A stretch of DNA of 64,000 nucleotides, from positions 37,492,698 through 37,556,697 of the forward strand of contig JAJKFL010000014.1 in NCBI GenBank assembly GCA_021186555.1, in the 5' to 3' direction. A model generated the notes under the pieces. It made no database searches, was not told the origin of the DNA, and was given only the letters and a program-made list of their open reading frames with translations. Made by a program: the position numbers and the translations under genes. Position 1 is the first letter of the stretch. Each line of letters starts with the position of its first letter. Below are positions 57,105-64,000 of the stretch, piece after piece. This stretch comes from Reticulitermes speratus. Lineage: Eukaryota; Arthropoda; Insecta; Blattodea; Rhinotermitidae.

Positions 57105-57765
57105 ATAATTTTAACAATTATAATAAAGCTACAATAAATGTGGTTTTAATGGTGCAGCAGTTGGTCTGAAAATTTAATTTAATTTCTACGAGTTTTGTTT
57201 GGCTAGGCTCCAAATTTAAATCTCGACGTGGCCGCAGCTATCCTTTCTGACGTTTCCACGCTTTTCCTCTGCCCTTCGAGGAAAATTTCGGAATAGTATA
57301 TCGATTAGTCAACACTATGTTCTTCAAAATTCTTTCCAATTTAATCTCCAGCATTCAGCCTACCAGTGTCTGAAATGCTGTCAGCGTTTTAATGTAAGCT
57401 AACGTTAACAAAGAATAAGAAACAAAAGTTGGTCACTTAGGTACATGAGGCGCAGGAACTCCACTGAAATCCACAGAGTCGTCCTTGGTTGCAGTGCTTT
57501 GATACTTGAAGAGATGTGTTACGACAGAAATATCTCGATGGTCCTGTTCGATATGACGTCTTCATCCCGAAAAGTGAACTTTGAACTGGTATTGTGGAAT
57601 ACAAAGACGTAAAAATTATGCAAACAATTATGTCACTCGTTATGCTGCTTCTATTCAAGAATGTCCGTACTTATGATGAAAGAGACACCTGTCAAAAGTC
57701 AGCAGTGTGTTTGCAGATGAATAATTAAAAAGTGGCGAAATTTTATACATACAATTACAAATATA

Positions 57766-58364
57766 CAGCGTGTTTCAGAAATCCCTCCGGGATTTCGGAG
57801 GTCTGTAGCTCAGGAGCCAAATCACACACGGGGGATGAGAGCATGTCAGTGAAAAGAGTACTTATCCAAGTTTTGAACCTACCTTACAAATGGTCAATAT
57901 GTCCCCCTTTGGTGACTCGACAGACGTCAATAATGTAATCTAGCTCCTGCCACACACGTTCCAACATATGAACGTCGATGGTAGCAACTGCATCCATAAT
58001 TCTTAGCCGAAGCTCCGGTAAATCTCTTGGTAAACAGCCAGTTTCCTCGAATTTTCTATACCAGTCTCTTACTGTTTTGTCCGTTGATGGTTCTGTACGA
58101 TACTTGGTTCGAAAACCACGTTGCACTGTTACAATTGACTGGTTTTTAGCAAATTGCAGGACACAAAAAGCTTCCTGTTCGCCTGAAAACGCCATGTTTG
58201 CACACCACTGCCTCCTAGCGGAGAAACGGGTAACTACGCCATCGCATCTATCACGAAAAATCTTTTACATTTCCTCTATCCGTTGGCATGCTTTTATCTC
58301 TTATATGTGGGTTTGCTACTGCACGGCCAAGCCTCTAAATCCCGGATGGACTTATGAAACACGC
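57766..58364 (-). mobile_element. Mariner/DUF4817-type element, in-frame core deletion
   Basis: TIRs CAGCGTGTTTCAGAAATCC and an imperfect inverse ending AAACACGC, with TA at both flanks. The pairing extends about 40 bp with mismatches. The 103-codon frame inside (57884-58195) is the only intact coding sequence. Confidence 0.88.
57884..58195 (-). CDS. Truncated transposase, HTH fused to C-terminus
   Basis: 103 residues, start at 58195 in a good context (AAACATGG), stop at 57884. Residues 1-55 (GEQEAFCVLQFAKNQSIVTV, then TDKTVRDWYRKFEETGCL) look like the N-terminal helix-turn-helix/DUF4817 region of this transposase family. Residues from about 60 on (RIMDAVATIDVHMLERVWQE, DVCRVTKGGHIDHL) are its extreme C-terminus, matching 23118-23641 and 55292-55681. 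The DDE catalytic core, usually some 200 or more residues, is absent, yet the frame is intact across the join. It could bind TIRs without catalysis, so a repressor role is possible, or the frame may have survived by chance. Confidence 0.7.
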   Translation of the reverse strand: MAFSGEQEAFCVLQFAKNQSIVTVQRGFRTKYRTEPSTDKTVRDWYRKFEETGCLPRDLPELRLRIMDAVATIDVHMLERVWQELDYIIDVCRVTKGGHIDHL

Positions 58365-58692
58365 TAGCTTAAATTAAATAAGTAATTTCTTGGACGAAAG
58401 ATAATAGTGCTTGCGCCGAGGTTAAAAACTTATTTCCTCGTCACCCTCCAAGTATTTTCTGCCCCATAGGCGTAAACGTCTTTGTCGTCCGCCGTTGGGG
58501 TCTTCATCTGTAAGTCCTGAACATCTTAATTCGAAGGTAAGAACATACAGGAACGACACAAAGTTCTAATTTTATATAAGTAAAGCGACGCATTGCTTTT
58601 CACTGAGACAACACCTGGTACCAGTGATTAGAAATTCTGGCAGTAATAACATTTGGAGCCAGTTAATAAATGAGTAGTTTAAAAAGAGAGGC
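58365..58692. other. No gene seen
   Basis: No feature that I can support. Confidence 0.4.
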
Positions 58693-59185
58693 AATGTACG
58701 TATAACGTAATATTGAGGCGCGTTCGCGTAACCATTGTTGTCGTGGAAAATCAGTAACTATTACATATTCTGAGTGCGTATTTGCAGCCTTAGTTATCCA
58801 GCATGCAAAGCGCATTCGCCATATTATATTGCTGTCTACGGCCCGTATGGTTTTACCATATTTTTCCACATTATCCCATAAATGGCAAGATTTTCGGAAT
58901 AAAGTTTAAACGCGTGGTTTGATTTTCTCTAAAAACTGTGTCTAACAATTTTTCATTCTAAAAAAATTCAGCGAGTTATCATCATAAATTTGCAGAGGTC
59001 TTCATACAAAGCACCAGTCATTCTTGTAAGATTTCAATGAAACTTGAATTTTCTCGACTTATATTTTTAAAAATCTTCCAGTATGAAATTTAATGAAAAT
59101 CTGTTCAATGGGAGCCGAGTTGTTCCATGCAGACGGACACACAGACAGACAGACATGATGAAGCAAAGAGTCGCTTTTCGCAAGT
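58693..59185 (+). repeat. Unnamed ~500-bp dispersed repeat, copy 2
   Basis: Direct-orientation partner of 26807-27325: GGCAATGTACGTATAACG, TTACATATTCTGAGTGCG, CCATATTTTTCCACATTATC and a CAGACAGACAGACA right end are shared. Confidence 0.75.
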
Positions 59186-59579
59186 CTGAAAGCGCCTAAA
59201 ATTATTTTGCATGAAATAAATATTATGATCTTACTTCACGTATCCTTCCCAAACACCGAAGTATGATTACACAGAGAAATACAACTATAGAAGCCCCAAC
59301 ATTGTATTATCCTGTCGAATATTCTGAATCTGAAATTCGTAACATCCAATCAGAGGAGTCGAACGAAAGTTCTGCAGTTTGTGCAGCTGTCAAAACCACA
59401 GACCACGTAAGAAACTGTCTTAAGAAACGCGCAGCAGCAAACACTGGCTGAAAGCAACAAGTGGTGTTGCAGTAATGGAGATTGCATGTACTGCTTTTCT
59501 TAATGACGCTATCCATCGGTAAGAACACATGGCGTCACTAGCGGATGAATGACTGACGATGAAGCATTGGTGTGATGAT

Positions 59580-59975
59580 GTTGACAGGCGAAAACCGAAG
59601 TACTTGGAGCAGTGGCGTAGCTAGGTTTCTTGGCGCCTGGGTCCAGTAATCATACTGGCCGCCCCCAACCGTAATTATGAACTTTACACGACGTCACAAT
59701 TATTTTATGAATTTCCTTATATTCTACTTAGTAATTTAAAAGTTTTTGAGGTCATAAAATCAAATTTTTCATTCAAAATATTCGTTTTGTCGCCTAATTT
59801 GCTGTCACTTCAACTCTGCTGCCAGAGGCGGCTCCACCATTCGCTCGCCCCACCCCCAGCTACACCCGTGACTCGGAGAAAACCCGTTCCCCATGTCACT
59901 TCGTCCACTAAAAATTCGACATGGAATTCTTCTCGCTGGGAGGCCGACACTAACCGCTTGAGCCATGGAAGGGGC
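59580..59975 (-). mobile_element. SINE-D relic split by a hAT element
   Basis: GACAGGCGAAAACCGAAG before 59609 and GAGAAAACCCGTTCCCCATG after 59871 are consecutive parts of a minus-strand SINE-D body; the head with TTGAGCCATGG is at about 59957-59968. Confidence 0.7.
59610..59870. mobile_element. Non-autonomous hAT element (261 bp)
   Basis: Ends CAGTGGCGTAGCT and the inverse of CACGGGTGTAGCT; flanks ACTTGGAG (59602-59609) and ACTCGGAG (59871-59878) form an 8-bp TSD with one change. No transposase frame. Confidence 0.85.
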
Positions 59976-60232
59976 TATTACTTCTTGCTGGCAAGAAACT
60001 GCTGGTGTTAAGTATGGCGCATGCATCATAAACGTTCGCCACTCTCTTTTTCAGGAAGCCTTTGAGGAAGGTCTTTGCAAAATTATAAGAGGCTTTTTTG
60101 TGCGGACGTGATGACTGAAACTACGGACAATTAAGATAATAAATTCTTAAAGGTTCTGACGATGATATGTAACATGAACTGATGAGTTTCTGGACTTTGT
60201 CCATCTTCCGGAAATCTAAAATAACTATATAA

Positions 60233-60273
60233 CACGACGTTTCGGAAACTGGATCCACTTCCGTCCTCAGGTG
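60233..60273 (-). ncRNA. Hammerhead-type ribozyme, intact core
   Basis: On the minus strand: helix I CAC/GTG, core CTGAGGA, stem II CGGAA/TTCCG, GAAA, stem III ACGT, cleavage-step C in a GUC triplet. All core positions canonical. Confidence 0.78.
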
Positions 60274-60483
60274 AAAGGGGAGGGGAACACCTACTCGGTT
60301 GGGTCCGTTAGATAGAGCTAACGTATTTTGTCTGTGCGTAATTGAACGCGAAGTCAAGAAGTCATACGGGGAAATTGAAGTATGGCTCCACGTATTCTTA
60401 GTGTTGGCACTACACGTGAGTGGTCAGTTTTATATTCGTGCCAATCCATTTCAGAAGAAAATTCCCCGGTGACTTCGAACATC

Positions 60484-60620
60484 CTGGTTCGATTCCAGGA
60501 CAGATGAAGTAGAATTTTTGTGGACAAAGTGACACTGGGACATATTTCCCTCCGAGTACATCGGTGTCTCGCTGTCAGTATCATTCCACCAGTCCTCCGC
60601 ATTTCATCCATTTACCACCA
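60484..60620 (+). mobile_element. SINE-D, diverged 3' part
   Basis: GGTTCGATTCCAGGACAG B-box region, then TTTGTGGACAAAGTGACACT and ATTCCACCAGTCCTCCGC. Old copy without head. Confidence 0.7.
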
Positions 60621-60744
60621 ACGCTATACCAACGTAGCAACTGACAGCACAGTTAAATAATGTACTTCTCTCTCTGTTTTTGGCTAGGATACTAGGTGGC
60701 AAAAATGGCAGGCCTGGTCGCTTTGGAAAAGAAACGTATCTCAT

Positions 60745-60960
60745 ACGCGTGATTTCAGGCTTCCGCCGTTGTGGAAGTGAGATCCTCGCTCTTCTGGGAT
60801 GTTACGCACGGTAGATTGGTAGTTAGTTACCGACGTTTGAAGACTTCTTGATCCTTAAATATGGGAATGATAAGTTGTACCGAAACGTCAGTAAGTAACT
60901 AGCAATATGCGCTACGTAGCATCCTACAAAAGCGACGTCTTATATGTCTGTTGGAAATCC
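60745..60960. mobile_element. Penelope-like palindrome, decayed
   Basis: GTGATTTCAGGCTTCCGCC and a GTTAGTTACCGACGTTT left arm pair with AAACGTCAGTAAGTAAC at 60884-60900. The right ribozyme (about 60856-60897, plus) keeps CCGAAACGTC but lost the first core strand. Related to 39235 and 51735. Confidence 0.55.
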
Positions 60961-61067
60961 GAGATTCTTCTGGCGTCCCGACTGTGGTCTAGGCTCTGGA
61001 CTGACTGACCCATCGAGTCACCATCTACAATTATTATGCCAATTTTAATAGCATAAAATGAAACATG

Positions 61068-61350
61068 GTGGGCCGCGATAGCTCAGTCGGTATAGCGACT
61101 CGCTACGGGCTGGACGGTCCGGGGATCGAATCCCGGTGGTGGCGAGATTTTTGGCACCCGTCCAGACCGACCCTGGGGCCCACCCAGCCTCCTATACATT
61201 GGGTACCGGGTCATTCCCGGGAGAAAAGCGGCCGGGGCGTGGCGTTGACCACCCACCCCCATCTAGTGCCGAGGTTAAAGAAAGAGTAGAGCTATACCTC
61301 TACTCCCCCTCTGGGCCTTCATGGCCTGTTGTACGGTGAACTTTACCTTT
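61068..61350 (+). mobile_element. SINE-B, full length, exact 13-bp TSD
   Basis: GCGATAGCTCAGTCGGTATA head, B box GGGGATCGAATCCCGG, GGGCACCCACC-type body and CTGGGCCTTCATGGCCTGTT tail ending TTTACCTTT. AAAATGAAACATG is repeated at 61055-61067 and 61351-61363. Confidence 0.96.
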
Positions 61351-62483
61351 AAAATGAAACATGATATTCTGAAGGTGGGAAATGTGATGTTACGCCGTAC
61401 AGACTGGTAGACGTATACCAATTTTGCAGTGTAACGTAACGTCTCAATATGGAATAAAAACGTTCCTCGAAACACTGGTATTTATTTACCTAACTACAGG
61501 GTGTTGCATCCTACAGGGTCGTGATTTTACACAGCGTGAAATTACCTGGCTTTCTGATACACAGCCCCATTCAGGTCTGCCTCTCACTCTAAACAGCATG
61601 AATGGTATACTGGCTGCAGGAAGTAAGTGAGCTGCATATACTCGAAAGTGTGTATATTAAAGTACGGTCCATGATATTTTGATAAAGCGTCTTCCATATT
61701 AGTGCCTCAAGAGCATTCCTAAAATAATTACATGTTTTGGAAATAAATCATAATCCTTAGGCGGTGTAGGCACATTTAGTACGTAACCATTTAAAGCCCA
61801 GTAATAACTACAGTAGAGGCACCATCTCTTGGCAGCAACATTACATTTTACAGACAGTGCATTAATTTATTTCCAGCGATTCTTAAACAAACACCTATTA
61901 AGTTCTTCAACAGATCTGACCGGTTGTTATTTTTAATGGAGAAGGACTGTATGAGGTAGGTAATAAAATTCTGCATATAACGTAGATAAATGTTCTCATA
62001 GTGGTTTTAGAAGCAAATTTATATGTGGAGATGTCAACACGATTGACTTCAGATATTTGCCAACAGATAATACACACAGATTCTCCGAAAAAAAAAAAGA
62101 GACAGACTGATCCAAAAGTAAATACGCTGTGTGACTTGAATGAACGACACAGTCTGATCGCAGTCATAAGCTACGTGTGATCGCACACAGCTTTCTTACA
62201 ACCTGGAGTACGAGAGTATTGTGGCTCGTAGAACGAACAAATAGAGGAAACGAATATGATCGTAACAGAGCGGTCTATCCTCCTTTAAAAAGTCCGTTTG
62301 TATTCTTACCTCAGTGCATCACGTTTATTCCACAATGGCTGCTCTAACACGCAATTCCATATGTTGTACCCTATTTCACCTGCATCGGTATGGATATCTC
62401 TGTGGATTCCTACTGAAGAAAATACTTTATTATAGTACGAATTTCTGCAATGAATATTTTATATTCGGTTAATAGACTATGAT
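61351..62483. other. No gene seen
   Basis: CAGGGTGTTGCATCC at 61498 resembles transposon ends of the CAGGGTGT type but no partner is found. Short frames only. Confidence 0.45.
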
Positions 62484-62920
62484 TAGTCGGTCCCTGTCAC
62501 CATAAGTCGGTCCCTGTCACCACGATAAGTCGGTCCCTGTCACCACGGCATGGCGCGTCCTCGGGTTGCGGATGGAGGAACGGCTTCCAAATATGGAGGG
62601 TAGCTGCGAATATGCAGTCGCGGACAGCCGAAAAGGGGTGGTCCTCCAGCTTGGGGGTTGGGCGAGGTGCTAACAACTCCTCACCTTAAAAAATTACCAT
62701 GTTACGAAACACTATACAGAGCCTCGGACCTGGACTGATTCTTTGGTACGACTTAAGCAATGGAAAACTGGACTGGATTGATATGGCGCAGGATAGGGAC
62801 AGGTGGCGGGCTCTGGTGAGTGCGGTAATGAACCTTCGGGTTCCATAAAACGCGGGGAATTTCTTGACTAGCTGACGACCTGTTAGCTTCTCAAGAAGGA
62901 CTCTGCTCCATGGAGTTTAT
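62484..62920 (+). mobile_element. LINE with 5' leader joined to 3' end
   Basis: The 5' part (62484-62546) is three tandem copies of about 20 bp containing AGTCGGTCCCTGTCACCA, followed by TCCTCGGGTTGCGGATGG and GCAGTCGCGGACAGCCG, which I take as the LINE leader. From about 62730 it jumps to the 3' coding end ([16 protein letters not shown]) and the 3' UTR with GGGAATTTCTTGACTAGCTG, as at 38561-39004. Nearly all of the coding region is deleted. Confidence 0.7.
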
Positions 62921-63682
62921 TTAGACAACAACACAGAACGATCTGCGCTTTATAGTTGTTTGTAAAAAAACTAACCCGCCACCCTCCTAGTGCCTCTCGC
63001 AGACAAAGCCACGTAGAACGACTGAAATCCGTTCTTTGTGGAGTGTTATAAGACTGCGATCGGACTCTACAAAATTCTGTGGTGGGAAGTGGACTCCGTA
63101 ATGCATTTTACTTGGTTTGTGGAACCATGCGGTGTGGCAGATTATTAAAGTTATTCCTCTGCACCTTTGCAATAAAGTGTGAGAATTTACAAACTTACAT
63201 ATAATAAGAACGATTAATGTTTTTAACCTGAAAATTTCCGTGAAGTTTGTGTTAAACAAAGAATAATATAGGGAAGTAAAAAATACTATATAAGTAAAAA
63301 CAAATTACATTTAATTACTTTGTCTCAGAAGTTTTGAACATCCTTTGCTGAAGTCCGTAATATTTTGCTAATTTTATAGTGTCTTTTTTTTTTTCTTACG
63401 TCGAGGGAGTCCAATTGGAGGAGAAAGAGCGGTCTGCCATTATTGTGTGCAACAATATTCTGTTACACTGAAAACAATTCACCATTACAAAATTTATCCA
63501 CAAACAATGGTAAAGTGTTGATAAAAATGGGATTTTTTAAATTATGTGTTAATAAAACTTCTACAGTAATAAACGTGTAACAAGAGTTTCAGTGTTATAC
63601 ATTCACAACGAATGACAGTACGTACACAGGTCACTGGTAGCAAAGAATGCATAGCACTCTAGACTTAATATGTCTTAAGGCA

Positions 63683-64000
63683 GGGGTCGGAGAACCGGGG
63701 TAAATTACCCCAAGTGGGGTAAAAATGAAATTCTTGGGGGTAATGAGGACTCAATAGACATAAATAAAATTATATAAAAAGCGCGTTCCTTGTTACGATA
63801 GAAATTGTTACAGAGAAATCGATTGGACCCGAAGACAGTATCCAAATTGCTCTGACATCAAAATGCCCCAATTTTGATGTTATTGTATCAAAAATGAAAC
63901 AACATCATTTCTCCAAAACCTGAAGGTAAAAAGTTTTCAAAGAAATCCTTTTGTTTCATAATGAGGATATTAATTTATTTTATCGCATTTATTTTATACT
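63683..64000 (+). mobile_element. hAT element, left end only
   Basis: CAGGGGTCGGAGAACC begins a hAT-type end related to, but distinct from, the element at 4455. The window ends before a right TIR, so the size and the presence of a transposase cannot be judged. Confidence 0.6.

Larger units (their letters stand above)
56865..57183. mobile_element. Penelope-like palindrome, outward intact hammerheads
   Basis: Arms of about 125 bp (56865-56990 and 57056-57183) are near-perfect inverses, starting ATTAAATTAAATTTTCAGAC. Only small indels separate them. CACCGTGCATCTTCG lies just outside at 56847. The centre (about 65 bp) is non-coding. The best-preserved palindrome in the window. Confidence 0.88.

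Overview
The window is repeat-dominated, AT-rich eukaryotic DNA. It looks like a large insect genome, and I infer a cockroach or termite (Blattodea) from the mix of tRNA-derived SINEs, jockey- and endonuclease-RT-type LINEs, mariner/DUF4817 transposons and Penelope-like ends. I cannot prove the species. I find no complete host gene, tRNA, rRNA or CRISPR array. Nearly every long open frame lies in a transposon, a SINE body or a tandem array. The one candidate host exon (37310-37528, minus strand) is weak.

Layout. (1) Five tRNA-headed SINE families occur in more than 30 copies; I call them A (with variant A2), B, C, D and E, and many have visible target-site duplications (TSDs). (2) DNA transposons: a 5'-truncated mariner at 3693-4253; hAT-type elements at 4455-4984, 59610-59870 and 63683 onward; a PIF/Harbinger-like MITE at 47397-47727; and mariner/DUF4817-type elements at 23118-23641, 55292-55681 and 57766-58364, plus three 78-bp micro-MITEs. 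(3) LINE 3' ends lie at 12928-13969, 21600-21940, 37055-37218, 38561-39004 and 62484-62920. (4) Tandem arrays make up roughly 14% of the window: 31 bp x 15 (826), 56 bp x 8 (13403), 49 bp x ~33 (14922), a 172/114-bp alternating array (17940), 63 bp x ~73 (29421-34018), 15 bp x 15 (38336) and 21 bp x 9 (45141).

The most interesting system is a scattered family of about 16 compact hammerhead-ribozyme motifs. They show C-U-G-A-N-G-A, a stem II hairpin, G-A-A-A, a short self-complementary stem III, then a U-H cleavage step and a pairing helix I. Seven have an intact core. Stem III changes between copies (ACGT, ACATGT, ACATATGT, ACACGTGT, ATACGTAT) but stays a perfect palindrome in most, as expected for ribozymes that cleave as dimers. 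They sit in Penelope-like terminal repeats, and five inverted pairs form palindromes whose ribozymes all point outward.

A second notable pattern is SINE variant A2. In all five cases its poly(A) end abuts the rest of a tRNA B box (TCCCG or TCC) inside another SINE, which suggests an insertion preference for B-box sequences. A third is a series of internally deleted DUF4817-type transposons. One still encodes an intact 103-residue protein that joins the N-terminal DNA-binding part to the C-terminus with the catalytic core missing, like a KP-type repressor.
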